Assembly (NCBI GenBank): GCA_009783305.1
Contig: WRHJ01000002.1
Span: forward strand, 23,097 to 87,096
From: Candidatus Saccharimonadota bacterium
GTDB taxonomy: Bacteria > Patescibacteriota > Saccharimonadia > Saccharimonadales > Saccharimonadaceae
DNA: 64,000 nucleotides
Reading direction: 5' to 3'
The position numbers were made by a program, and so were the translations under genes. Positions 37,748-47,297 of the stretch are shown here, piece by piece; position 1 is the first letter of the stretch; every line of letters starts with the position of its first letter. The notes below the pieces were generated by a model, which searched no databases, was not told the origin of the DNA, and worked only from the letters and a program-made list of their open reading frames with translations.

Positions 37748-38755
37748 ATGTTTGATTTTCTAGACATGATTATTGTGCGCCCAATCGTCAACCTTCTTTT
37801 CGTTATCTTCAACTTTGTCGGCGATTTCGGTCTCGCCATTATCATCTTCACCATCATCGTCAAACTTGCCATGTGGCCGCTGATCAAAAAACAACTTTAC
37901 CAGACCCGTATCATGCGTTCGATCCAACCAGAGCTTGCCGAGATTAAGAAAAATTGCAAAGGCAACCGCCAACTTGAATCGCTTCAGATGATGGATCTCT
38001 ATAAGCGCAAAAACATTAAACCCTTCCGCTCTATGCTTACCCTCTTTATCCAACTCCCCATCTTTATCGCTCTCTTTACTGCCATCAACGTCATGGTTCG
38101 ACCCACCGGTGTCGACACGCTCTCCGTCGAGAAATCCGCCTATTCCTTCGTCCGACCCCTGGATCGCGTCAATACCCTCGTTGATCAACAAAATGAATAC
38201 TTTGCAGCTAGGGAAGTTGATCCCGAAACTACCGAATACCAATTCGAACCCAAATTATTCGGCCTCGTCGACCTTTCCGCCCGTGCCGGCTTCGCCGACA
38301 TCAGCTCCATCACCATCATGGTGTTTGCCCTAGCCGCCGCCGCTACCCAATACGTCATGGCTCGCCAACAGACACCATCCAAGAAGAAAACCGAGAAACG
38401 CAGCTTCAAACAAATCATGAAAGAGGCCGCCGAGGGCAAGCAGGCTGACCAGACCGAACTTAACTCCGTTGTCTCTGGCCAAATGACTAAATTTATGCCC
38501 ATCATGATGCTATTCATCATGATTAACCTGCCCGGCGCCATAGTCTTCTATTATCTCCTTAGCAACAGCGTCACCGTCATCCAGCAAAAGTTTATCCTCA
38601 ATCGCGGCCTTACCGAGATGGAGGTTGCTGCCGACAAGAAGATTCTTAAAGAATTACGCACCGCCGAAGAAGCGGAAATTGTTGCCACTAAAGATAAAAA
38701 AACCAAAGAAAATATCACGCGCATTAAAGCATCAAATAAACGGAGAAAGCGTTAA
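37748..38755 (+). CDS. yidC: Membrane protein insertase YidC/OxaA
   Basis: VGDFGLAIIIFTIIVKLAMWPLIKKQ; PIMMLFIMINLPGAIVFYYLLSN. Confidence 0.93.
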   Translation: MFDFLDMIIVRPIVNLLFVIFNFVGDFGLAIIIFTIIVKLAMWPLIKKQLYQTRIMRSIQPELAEIKKNCKGNRQLESLQMMDLYKRKNIKPFRSMLTLFIQLPIFIALFTAINVMVRPTGVDTLSVEKSAYSFVRPLDRVNTLVDQQNEYFAAREVDPETTEYQFEPKLFGLVDLSARAGFADISSITIMVFALAAAATQYVMARQQTPSKKKTEKRSFKQIMKEAAEGKQADQTELNSVVSGQMTKFMPIMMLFIMINLPGAIVFYYLLSNSVTVIQQKFILNRGLTEMEVAADKKILKELRTAEEAEIVATKDKKTKENITRIKASNKRRKR

Positions 38756-38798
38756 TGCGTACACTAAATAATATTTCACGTATTTTAGCGGGGGAATT

Positions 38799-39254
38799 AT
38801 GAATCAAGATGAAAGTATTCGCTTTGCCACCAAATATCTAGAAGATCTCCTGTCCTTTTTCGGCATCAATGTAGCTGTTTATTCCACTATCGAAGATGAC
38901 GTCATCCAACTTTCCGTTCCCTCTACCAGCCTAAATTCATTATTGATTGGCAAAAATGCCGATAATCTTCGCGCGCTGCAGCATATTGTCATGACCACCC
39001 TCATTTCTCGAGGAGCTGAAGTTACTCGCGTCAATGTCGACGTTGCCGATTACAAACGTCAACGCGCCGATAAAATCAGCGACCAAGCCGAAAATTGGAT
39101 TCGACAGGTCCGTGAAACCGGACAAACCAAAACCTTAGACCTCAACGCTGCCGACCGCAGGGTAGTGCACAAACTAGCCCAAGATTATTCAGACATTGAG
39201 ACTCATAGCGAAGGCGAAGGCCGCGATCGCCGCCTCTTTATTTCTAAGAAATAG
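38799..39254 (+). CDS. jag: Jag/KhpB-like KH-R3H RNA-binding protein
   Basis: SLLIGKNADNLRALQHIV (KH) and R3H-like C-term HKLAQDYSDIETHSEGEGRDRRLFI. Confidence 0.9.
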   Translation: MNQDESIRFATKYLEDLLSFFGINVAVYSTIEDDVIQLSVPSTSLNSLLIGKNADNLRALQHIVMTTLISRGAEVTRVNVDVADYKRQRADKISDQAENWIRQVRETGQTKTLDLNAADRRVVHKLAQDYSDIETHSEGEGRDRRLFISKK

Positions 39255-39360
39255 AGCAGGGAACAACCAACCAAAATCACAGCCCGGCTCTACGGAATAA
39301 ATCCATTATAGCACAAGCAGTTCAAAAAGTCAAGCTCTACTCAGAACTGTGGAAAACTTC

Positions 39361-41070
39361 CTAGTCCTCAGCCGCGTAGCCATTGCCAATCACGACTATA
39401 AAATCAGCTTTATAATTTGTCAAGGAATCTGGAATTTTGGTTGAAATTACAACATTACTATAAAATTTCTTTAGCGCCTTCGCCGTTCCAGCCATGCTCT
39501 TATTCAACTGATAAATCTTCACGCCTTCCACCTCGCCCAACGTACTCGGTGCATTTGCATTTTGTATTACATTATAACCTTTGTTTTTCAACTTAGTCCC
39601 CTCGCTCGCTGCTATCCCCGAGGCACTAGTCGCGTTCATTACAACAATTCTGGCATTTTCAGACATTACCGGATCCGAGCTCAACTTACGTGCCACATAC
39701 TCATGAATCTCCGAATATTTCCCCACTCCAGCGGCTGGATAAACGTAAGAATACCAATTCCCATTACTAGCCTCCAGGGAACCAGTCGTCAACAACCTAG
39801 ATCCATCGTCGGTGTCTTGCAGGGATACCGTCTTCATCCCTCCCATATCAATCTTCCCCATAATTCTAAATAACGTTTTCAATTCTATGTCCTTAAAATC
39901 CGACCTCAGATTATCACCTATCGCGCCCTTTATGCTCATCATTGCCATAAAATCGGTTGCAAAATTAGTCTTCTTTGCCTTCATGATTGTGGCCTGAATA
40001 ATTTTTTGTTGAAATTGTTCCCTGCCGAAATTACTTCCACTCCCATAACCGCCATATGCATTTCGCGCTCTCGCTACTCCCAACGCATGTTCCCCATCCA
40101 AATGTGCTACCACTCCGTTTTTATAATCTATTAACCACCTCTGTTTTCTTGCATCCCAATAATCCCGTAAACCCCTTTTGTCTAGAGTCTCAATTGCCAC
40201 CTCGTCGCCCGTCCAGTTGGTCCCTTGGTAAACAAATGCTACATCAATCCCATCCAAAGCGTCTACAATCTGCACTAACGCCTGCCAGTTGACATGAACA
40301 AAATATTGGATTCCAATACCCAGTACTTCTTCAGCCTGCTTTGCTAATTCCCTTGCCGCCAAGCGCTCATATTCGGCTCTGCTCTCTTCCGTATTTTTAC
40401 TTTTTAAATAAGTACACCAATAGACCTCGTTTATCTTAGAAGTTGCCGTGCACGTCCTAGCCTTTAGATCCCTTGGCAAACTCATAGTCCGAATATCTCC
40501 CGAATCTTGGTCCAAAGATGCCACCATGATTGTGTCGGTCAACTGAGAGCCAGGATGATTAGAGTCATCCATCGAATAGCCTTCAGTGCCAAAAATCAAA
40601 ATATTAGTTCGTCCCGAAATTGCATCAACCTCCAGTGGTGTTTCCGGGTCCGCAAAGATTGTGTTCCACAAACTGCCCCCCGTCGTTCTTGATATTAAAT
40701 CATTACCCTGAATATACAACCAAACCACAGCCGCAATCGCCAGCACTAACAAACCGCCAAATGTCCATAAAGCTACCTTAAGAATCCTTTTGCCCAGCGG
40801 CTTCTTAGGTTTGTCCTTCTTCACTTTTTTCTGTTTCTTAGATTTCTTCTCATCTTTTTCTATATGCTCGCTCACTAAGTTTGTCGGATCATCATCTTTT
40901 ACGCTGCTCAAAAAATCCCTAATAGCTTCATCATGTTTACCATCAATCTTTTTTTCAACATCTTTTATTTCCACCCGTCGCCCCACCGGCATCGTTTTGG
41001 GCATTGGCTTAGCAGTCCTCTTTCGCGCACTGCTCCGTCTCGTCAGCCCATCAATTGACTTATTTTGCAT
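39361..41070 (-). CDS. LytR-CpsA-Psr (LCP) family protein with LytR C-terminal domain
   Basis: RTNILIFGTEG...DTIMVASLDQDSGDIRTMSLPRDLKA; C-term RIVVMNATSASGIA. Confidence 0.88.
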   Translation of the reverse strand: MQNKSIDGLTRRSSARKRTAKPMPKTMPVGRRVEIKDVEKKIDGKHDEAIRDFLSSVKDDDPTNLVSEHIEKDEKKSKKQKKVKKDKPKKPLGKRILKVALWTFGGLLVLAIAAVVWLYIQGNDLISRTTGGSLWNTIFADPETPLEVDAISGRTNILIFGTEGYSMDDSNHPGSQLTDTIMVASLDQDSGDIRTMSLPRDLKARTCTATSKINEVYWCTYLKSKNTEESRAEYERLAARELAKQAEEVLGIGIQYFVHVNWQALVQIVDALDGIDVAFVYQGTNWTGDEVAIETLDKRGLRDYWDARKQRWLIDYKNGVVAHLDGEHALGVARARNAYGGYGSGSNFGREQFQQKIIQATIMKAKKTNFATDFMAMMSIKGAIGDNLRSDFKDIELKTLFRIMGKIDMGGMKTVSLQDTDDGSRLLTTGSLEASNGNWYSYVYPAAGVGKYSEIHEYVARKLSSDPVMSENARIVVMNATSASGIAASEGTKLKNKGYNVIQNANAPSTLGEVEGVKIYQLNKSMAGTAKALKKFYSNVVISTKIPDSLTNYKADFIVVIGNGYAAED

Positions 41071-41102
41071 CCATCTATTCTACCATAAATGAGCCTAAAT
41101 TC

Positions 41103-41441
41103 CTAGAGCTCTATACCCAAAATTTTTGCCGCCTCAACCAATGTCGCTATCTTTGGATTATCTGGGTTGGCCTCCGTGAGAGAGACGATTTTTTCCTGAA
41201 ACAAACCAACAGTTTCCTCATAAGTCCGAGGCTTAATTACCTCAAGCGAACGTGCCGATTTTGGCACTTTTCTCAAAAACCCCGCCACCACGCAATTCTC
41301 AATATGTTCTGCCACCGCCGATACCGACTTCAGGTGCATAGCGTGCATAATTTCCCGATAAGATGGGCAATACCCATTTTTCTCCGTAAATTCCCCAATA
41401 AATTCTAGCAGCGCAGTCTGTTTTTTGGTCGGCGTGTTCAT
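41103..41441 (-). CDS. LexA-type winged-helix DNA-binding domain protein lacking the S24 peptidase domain
   Basis: QTALLEFIGEFTEKNGYCPSYREIMHAMHLKSVSAVAEHI resembles LexA N-term; only 112 aa. Confidence 0.75.
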   Translation of the reverse strand: MNTPTKKQTALLEFIGEFTEKNGYCPSYREIMHAMHLKSVSAVAEHIENCVVAGFLRKVPKSARSLEVIKPRTYEETVGLFQEKIVSLTEANPDNPKIATLVEAAKILGIEL

Positions 41442-42529
41442 AGCTTCATTTTAACAAAATTAGCAAATTCTTTTCTGAAATTACCATCCGAAAAACGCTT
41501 TGCCGATTTTGCAACTTCCCCTCTATCAAACTTGCTCTTATTAAATTTCTTAATCGCGCCTATCAGCGACGCCACCGTTTGCTTTTTAAATAACACGCCA
41601 TTTTTCCCATCATCAATATAATCAACCGCACCCCCTTCCCCAAAGGCAATCACTGGCGTCCCCGCCGCCAATGCCTCAATCGGCGCAATCCCAAAAGGTT
41701 CTAGGCTAGGGAAGATATATCCCTTTGATTTTCCAAGTATCTTCTTAATATCTGCTGCGCCCATCGTCGGCAAAAACTTAATTTCCGGCTGTCCGCTAGC
41801 CAATTTCTGCAATCTTTTATGTTCTGAACCGCCGCCTACTAAAGTTAAGGGTTCACTCAAATTCGCACACGCCTTCACCGCCAGGTCCAGCCGCTTCCAC
41901 GGCACTTGTCGACTAGTTGCCACAAAACCCCATCGTTCCGATTTTTTGCCACTGCCAAAACCCGCCACATTTACTGGTGGGAAAATTACCGTCGATTCGC
42001 GGCCATAATACTTTTTAATTTCCGCTTTTGTATAACTTGAAGCCGTCACAATAAAATCCGGCCGTTGTGCAAATTCAAAATCAATTTTGCGCAACCTGCC
42101 AACTAACAATTTCAGTCCAAGCCTAGCTAGCGGATCCAAAAAACCAAATCCCGGATTCCGCAAATAATCATCATATTTTTGCCAATAATACTGCGTTGGA
42201 GCATGCAAGTAGCAAATATGCACCGCATCCCCTCGCTTTTTCACGCCCTTTGCTTCTGCCCCAGACGAGGAAATAATCAAATCATATCCCGACAAATCCA
42301 GCCGGTTGAAATAGGCATTGCGCAAAAAGGGAATAAATTTGCGTAGTCCCGTCGGGAATATATTTAGCCGCCCCGTCCGCACGTCGGCATCAATAAACCA
42401 ATCAATTTTTTTCGGACGATAAACTGATGTAAAAATTGGCGCTTCAGGGTATAAGTTATGAAATTCTTTTAATACTTGTTCTGCCCCGCCAATACCATCC
42501 AGCCAATCGCAAACTAGCGCGACTTTCAT
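41438..42529 (-). CDS. Glycosyltransferase family 4
   Basis: DWLDGIGGAEQVLKEFHNLYP; PSLEPFGIAPIEALAAGTPVIAF. Confidence 0.88.
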   Translation of the reverse strand: MKVALVCDWLDGIGGAEQVLKEFHNLYPEAPIFTSVYRPKKIDWFIDADVRTGRLNIFPTGLRKFIPFLRNAYFNRLDLSGYDLIISSSGAEAKGVKKRGDAVHICYLHAPTQYYWQKYDDYLRNPGFGFLDPLARLGLKLLVGRLRKIDFEFAQRPDFIVTASSYTKAEIKKYYGRESTVIFPPVNVAGFGSGKKSERWGFVATSRQVPWKRLDLAVKACANLSEPLTLVGGGSEHKRLQKLASGQPEIKFLPTMGAADIKKILGKSKGYIFPSLEPFGIAPIEALAAGTPVIAFGEGGAVDYIDDGKNGVLFKKQTVASLIGAIKKFNKSKFDRGEVAKSAKRFSDGNFRKEFANFVKMKL

Positions 42530-43941
42530 TTTGCGCCCCGGCATGTCACCACCATCCAAGCCGTCTGCAGCATGATCTGCAAGTCAAGCAAAAACGACCA
42601 ATTCTGTACATAATACACATCCAAGTTACGGCGTTCCTCAAATGATATGTCGCGCCTGCCTGACACCTGCGCCAAACCCGTCAGCCCAGACTTTACAGAC
42701 AAAATTAAGTTTTTATTTGGATATTTATTCAACTCTCCCGGCACCAATGCGCGCGGCCCAACCAAGCTGATAGTACCTTTCAGCACACTGTATACCTGCG
42801 GCAGTTCATCCAGCGATGTCGCCCGCAAAAACTTCCCAAACTTAGTCACCCGCGGATCATTTTTCAATTGGTCACCGTTTGCACGATATTTCTTGCCCAG
42901 CTCTGGTTTTCCCATTTTCGCAAACGCCTCTTCCGGACTTATATTACAATATTCTGATTTCATCGAACGCAGCTTATAAACATAAATCTTTTTTCCATAT
43001 ATCGACAAACGTTTTTGTTTGAAAAACACTTTGTCCTTCGGGCTGCTCAATTTGCTAATCATCATCAAAACCAATAAAACCGGCGAACTAACAATTGCCA
43101 GAATCCCGCCAAACACAATGTCGCTCACCCGCTTCACCAGCCGCCCATAACCCATCAATGGCGTCGTCTTAATTTGAATCGTCGGCAAAGTACCTAAGAA
43201 TTCAATTTCATTATTCCCCGACAATATAAACTCCTGATCCGGCACAAACATATACCGCAAATGATTATCCACCGACATCTGGTAATTCTTCTGCAAATTC
43301 ACGTCGTCAGTTTGTACTATGATATCCGCCTTCGTCTCCGCAATCGCCGACGCCACAGAACCATATTTAAATTTTCGTAACTTTTCTGGTATCGTCCCCG
43401 CATTTGCCACAATTGCCACGATTTTATAATTTGACTTGCGATTCTCCACAAACTCTCGAATCAATGACCGCGTTGCCGGACTATCACCCACAATAATTGC
43501 TCTTAGCGCCCCCTTCCCTCGCCGCAGCAATGCTCCCCTTACTCCTTTAATAATCCAGCGGTTCATCAGCAACAGCACAAAACTAAATAGCAGGGCATAA
43601 ATCGGCACTAACTTTGCCGGGAACATATCATAATCCGTGAAATACGCGAAACTAATCATGATCGTCATACTTACAATTGACGCCAATAACAACCTTCCCA
43701 ACTCTTTTACGCGATGTTTATATACCTTCCCATCATACAGATCAAAAAAGAAAAACACCGCCAGCCAAATTGGTATCATCACCACGATTGACATGATAAA
43801 CGACATCGAAGAAATTGGTACAAACGGTCGATCCGTCAATGTCACGCGCAGAATATAGGCAAAAGTAAAAGATGCCAGCAATGCCAAAATATCGCCGAGC
43901 GCCAAACAAACATGAAAAACAAAATTCGGATTCCGCTTCAT
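42526..43941 (-). CDS. Polyprenyl-phosphate sugar-1-phosphate transferase (WbaP/PglC-type)
   Basis: KRVSDIVFGGILAIVSSP; FKQKRLSIYGKKIYVYKLRSM; ATSLDELPQVYSVLKGTISLVGPRALVPGE. Confidence 0.92.
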   Translation of the reverse strand: MKRNPNFVFHVCLALGDILALLASFTFAYILRVTLTDRPFVPISSMSFIMSIVVMIPIWLAVFFFFDLYDGKVYKHRVKELGRLLLASIVSMTIMISFAYFTDYDMFPAKLVPIYALLFSFVLLLMNRWIIKGVRGALLRRGKGALRAIIVGDSPATRSLIREFVENRKSNYKIVAIVANAGTIPEKLRKFKYGSVASAIAETKADIIVQTDDVNLQKNYQMSVDNHLRYMFVPDQEFILSGNNEIEFLGTLPTIQIKTTPLMGYGRLVKRVSDIVFGGILAIVSSPVLLVLMMISKLSSPKDKVFFKQKRLSIYGKKIYVYKLRSMKSEYCNISPEEAFAKMGKPELGKKYRANGDQLKNDPRVTKFGKFLRATSLDELPQVYSVLKGTISLVGPRALVPGELNKYPNKNLILSVKSGLTGLAQVSGRRDISFEERRNLDVYYVQNWSFLLDLQIMLQTAWMVVTCRGAK

Positions 43942-43961
43942 ATCCTATATCATAACATATT

Positions 43962-44390
43962 TTATCGAAAAATGTATCTGTAGCCCAAATAATTCGTGAT
44001 CGTTCCAGCGCAAATCCCAACTACCTTAGCCAACAAACTAATCACGTCATCGGTTCCAAAAATGGTCACAATTATCCAAATAATTCCCGACTGCACCACC
44101 CAAGCCGAAAATAGCGATATGATCACAAACCTAGGCGCCGTTTCCCGTTTGCTTTTTTTTGATTGCCATACAAACTTATAGTTTAGCCCAAAGCTTATTG
44201 TCAACACTATCACCGTCGAAATCATATTGGCCACTACTGCAAAAAATCCCAAGACGCTTACCAGCAGTCCATAAATTGTAAAATCCAGTACCGTATTCAC
44301 CCCGCCCACCATCATAAATCTCACCTTGTCTCTATGTCTTACATACAAAGGATGTTCTACGATTCGTTGCTTAGGACTTCTTTTTTCCAT
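43962..44390 (-). CDS. GtrA-family membrane protein
   Basis: VRFMMVGGVNTVLDFTIYGLLV, four TM segments. Confidence 0.85.
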   Translation of the reverse strand: MEKRSPKQRIVEHPLYVRHRDKVRFMMVGGVNTVLDFTIYGLLVSVLGFFAVVANMISTVIVLTISFGLNYKFVWQSKKSKRETAPRFVIISLFSAWVVQSGIIWIIVTIFGTDDVISLLAKVVGICAGTITNYLGYRYIFR

Positions 44391-45333
44391 CCAAATTCCT
44401 TGACTGCTTTTTGTCGACAATAAACAGCGGTCTGCCTTGAGTTTCCGCATGAATATGCGAGATATACAGCGCCGTAATTGCCTGAGAAATCAGCAGCAAC
44501 CCTACCAAGAACGTAATAAAAATCGCCAACATCGTCGGACCCGTCCACCGCAGCCCCATTGGATCTCCCATAATAAACTGCTGGATAATTACAAATAGTC
44601 CCAATATGCCCGAAAGAAATGTGATAATCGCCCCAAACCAACCAAAAATCACCAACGGTGTGCTGCTCATGCTCACAAAACTATCAATCGCCAGACCGAA
44701 CAATTTCCGGAAATTATAACTTGGCTTTCCCGCCAATCGATTGCCATAAACATAGTTTATATATTCCCTGCGATAACCCATCCAATCAATCAGCCCTCTT
44801 GTGATCCGCCCATGTTCCGTCAACTTATTATATTCATCCACTACTACCCTATCCAGCAGACGAAAATCTGTACTGCCCGGCACTGTATCCTTTGTGCCCA
44901 ACAGCCTCAATATCCAATAGAATAATTTCGAACCAATTTTTGCCACCAGTCCATGTTTTTCAAACTTTCCCCTCACGCCAGTCACCACTTCCGCGCCGCC
45001 ATGCCATTTTTTAATAAAATCCCAAATCAAACTTGGTGGCTGCTGCCCATCAGCATCCATCGTGATTACCGCATCTCCAGTGGCCTCGCGCAACCCTGCC
45101 GTCAACGCCATTTCTTTTCCAAAATTACGCGACAGGCTCAGTACTTTCACGGACTTCTGATGTGCCGCCAATTCCTGTAAAATCTCCAGAGTCTTATCTT
45201 CGCTGCCATCGTTCACGAAAACTATTTCGTAATCAATATTTATTTTCTTCACCTCCGGCAGAAACAGCTCATTATAGAATTTCAGTAACCCCTTTTCCTC
45301 ATTGTAAACCGGCACCACAAAAGATATCTTCAT
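44371..45333 (-). CDS. Glycosyltransferase family 2 (GtrB/DPM1-like)
   Basis: MKISFVVPVYNEEKGLLKFYNEL; VITMDADGQQPPSL; two C-terminal TM. Confidence 0.92.
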   Translation of the reverse strand: MKISFVVPVYNEEKGLLKFYNELFLPEVKKINIDYEIVFVNDGSEDKTLEILQELAAHQKSVKVLSLSRNFGKEMALTAGLREATGDAVITMDADGQQPPSLIWDFIKKWHGGAEVVTGVRGKFEKHGLVAKIGSKLFYWILRLLGTKDTVPGSTDFRLLDRVVVDEYNKLTEHGRITRGLIDWMGYRREYINYVYGNRLAGKPSYNFRKLFGLAIDSFVSMSSTPLVIFGWFGAIITFLSGILGLFVIIQQFIMGDPMGLRWTGPTMLAIFITFLVGLLLISQAITALYISHIHAETQGRPLFIVDKKQSRNLDGKKKS

Positions 45334-45356
45334 ACTTCTATTATATAATAGAAGTA
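45333..45356. promoter_or_regulatory. Perfect 24-bp palindromic divergent promoter
   Basis: TACTTCTATTATATAATAGAAGTA; TATAAT on + at 45344-45349 and on - at 45345-45340. Confidence 0.8.
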
Positions 45357-45358
45357 CC

Positions 45359-46795
45359 ATGAAGCAAAAAATCATCCGTTTCCTGAAGTTAGAAAAAATC
45401 TCTGTCGATTTTCGCACTTTCATTTTCTTGCTCATGCCCCTGATGATTTTCTTCAGCTTCTATCCCATGCTTAATTTTGGTCAGAGCCATGGTCTCAATT
45501 TTGAAATTTCGCTCATTGAAATTTACCTAGTATTTTTCGCCCTCATCAACCTCGGACCAATTTGGCGCAATCGTCGCAATCTCATCAAAAACAAAGCCGT
45601 CCGGCTCATCTTTACTTTTTGCTTACTAAGCACCATCTCGCTTTTTTGGGCCCCCAACCTCATCAAAGGGGTGCTCATATCTGGCATTATCTGGCTATTA
45701 TTCGTCTGCTTCCTTGCTTTTTTGTCGTACAAAAATCTTCCCAAAATTATCCCAGCACTTTTAAAAATTCTCATCATCAGTGCTTGCCTCATGGCCATTT
45801 TCGGACTTTTCCAAATGTTTGCCGAAATTATTGGTTTGCCACAAAGCGTCTCATTGCTTTGCGACGGTTGTCTTGCCAACCAATTTGGTTTTGCTCGTGT
45901 TACCGGATTCACCATCGAACCGCAATTCTTTGGTAGCCTTCTGCTCATACCAATTCTCCTATTGCTTCAAAAATTTATTAACCATAAAAACCACCATGCT
46001 CTCAATATCTGTCTCGTGCTTTTACTCGTTGCAGTTTTTCTCACCATGTCGCGCGGCGCCATCTATGCTCTCGCCACCGGCGTCATCGCCCTCATTATTA
46101 TCAATTGGCAAAACTTCAAAAAGGGCCTCATTGCCTTACTCATAATTATCGGATCCTTCGTCTTAACATTGTCCATCCAAGGTATATCTGCGCAACTCAA
46201 CCCCAGAATCAATGACAATTTTTACGCTGCCGTTTCGCGCACCATCCATCAATTATCACTTGGTATTATCGACATTAGATCATCCGACCATGCCTCTTCC
46301 TCCGAAACACCATCGTCCGACGCACCTATTCAAGGTGGCTACGTCGAAGATTCCACCGATACCCGGAATTTCCTGTCCAGACTTGCGCTCGAAATTTGGC
46401 CTAAAACTCCAACTAACATCATCTTAGGTACCGGCATTGGCAGTACCGGCTTCATCCTGCATCATTATTTTCCCGACCAAATCGGCGACACCGAAATCGC
46501 TCAAAACCAATACGTCGAAACCTTGCTCGAAAATGGCCTCATTGGCTTAATACTTTTTGTCATACTAATCATTCTCCTATTCCGAATATCGCACAAATAC
46601 AAATTCCTCTGGGCTATTTTTGTAGCCTTTCTCATCCAATGGTATTTCTTTTCCGGCTATCCCAACGCCCTGCACGTCTACTTATTCTGCCTCATCTGTA
46701 GCACCGTGGTCCTCTCATTGACTTCTAAGCCAGCTTATGCTAAACTAACAACGGAGAAACCCTATGAAAAACAAAAAGCGCCTAAAGAGAAATAA
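45359..46795 (+). CDS. O-antigen ligase/polymerase-like membrane protein
   Basis: Multiple TM, Wzy/WaaL-like loop, GTGIGSTGF...QNQYVETLLENGLIGLI. Confidence 0.82.
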   Translation: MKQKIIRFLKLEKISVDFRTFIFLLMPLMIFFSFYPMLNFGQSHGLNFEISLIEIYLVFFALINLGPIWRNRRNLIKNKAVRLIFTFCLLSTISLFWAPNLIKGVLISGIIWLLFVCFLAFLSYKNLPKIIPALLKILIISACLMAIFGLFQMFAEIIGLPQSVSLLCDGCLANQFGFARVTGFTIEPQFFGSLLLIPILLLLQKFINHKNHHALNICLVLLLVAVFLTMSRGAIYALATGVIALIIINWQNFKKGLIALLIIIGSFVLTLSIQGISAQLNPRINDNFYAAVSRTIHQLSLGIIDIRSSDHASSSETPSSDAPIQGGYVEDSTDTRNFLSRLALEIWPKTPTNIILGTGIGSTGFILHHYFPDQIGDTEIAQNQYVETLLENGLIGLILFVILIILLFRISHKYKFLWAIFVAFLIQWYFFSGYPNALHVYLFCLICSTVVLSLTSKPAYAKLTTEKPYEKQKAPKEK

Positions 46796-47297
46796 GCTCC
46801 CTATCGTCATGCTAGTTTTGTTGGCTCTGATCGCAGCCGCCGTGGTCTTCTATTTTTTAATGCTCGTCACTAAATCGACCGAAAATTCATCTTCTGAAAT
46901 TGATTCTAGTATTAATTATAATCCCCCCACCCAAGATGAAATTAGCGCCGGTGAAAACATTAAAAAAGATAACGAGGACAAAAACGCTCAAACCATTGCC
47001 GACTACTCAATCTTTATTGTCGACGCTTCGCAATATGGTCAAAGCATAGAAGTCAAAGCCTACGTCGAAAGCCTTATTAGGGATGGCGGTACCTGCACCT
47101 TTACTTTTTCAAAAGGCCCTACCGTCGTCATCAAAACTTCCAGAGGATTTGCCGATGCTACGCACACCAATTGCGAAACCCTTACAGTACCAATTTCCGA
47201 ATTTCCGGCCTCCGGCATCTGGTCCTTGCTCATTACATACTCCCTTGGAGGCATCACGGCTAACTCTTCCAACTACGACGTAGAGGTTACGAAATGA
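46764..47297 (+). CDS. Membrane-anchored hypothetical protein
   Basis: N-term TM then beta-rich extracytoplasmic domain; overlaps flanking genes. Confidence 0.6.
   Translation: MKNKKRLKRNKLPIVMLVLLALIAAAVVFYFLMLVTKSTENSSSEIDSSINYNPPTQDEISAGENIKKDNEDKNAQTIADYSIFIVDASQYGQSIEVKAYVESLIRDGGTCTFTFSKGPTVVIKTSRGFADATHTNCETLTVPISEFPASGIWSLLITYSLGGITANSSNYDVEVTK

Noticed and set aside
45523-46145. Antisense and alternate-frame ORFs inside the O-antigen ligase-like gene
   Set aside because: No recognisable domains or start signals; the main frame encodes a coherent polytopic membrane protein.
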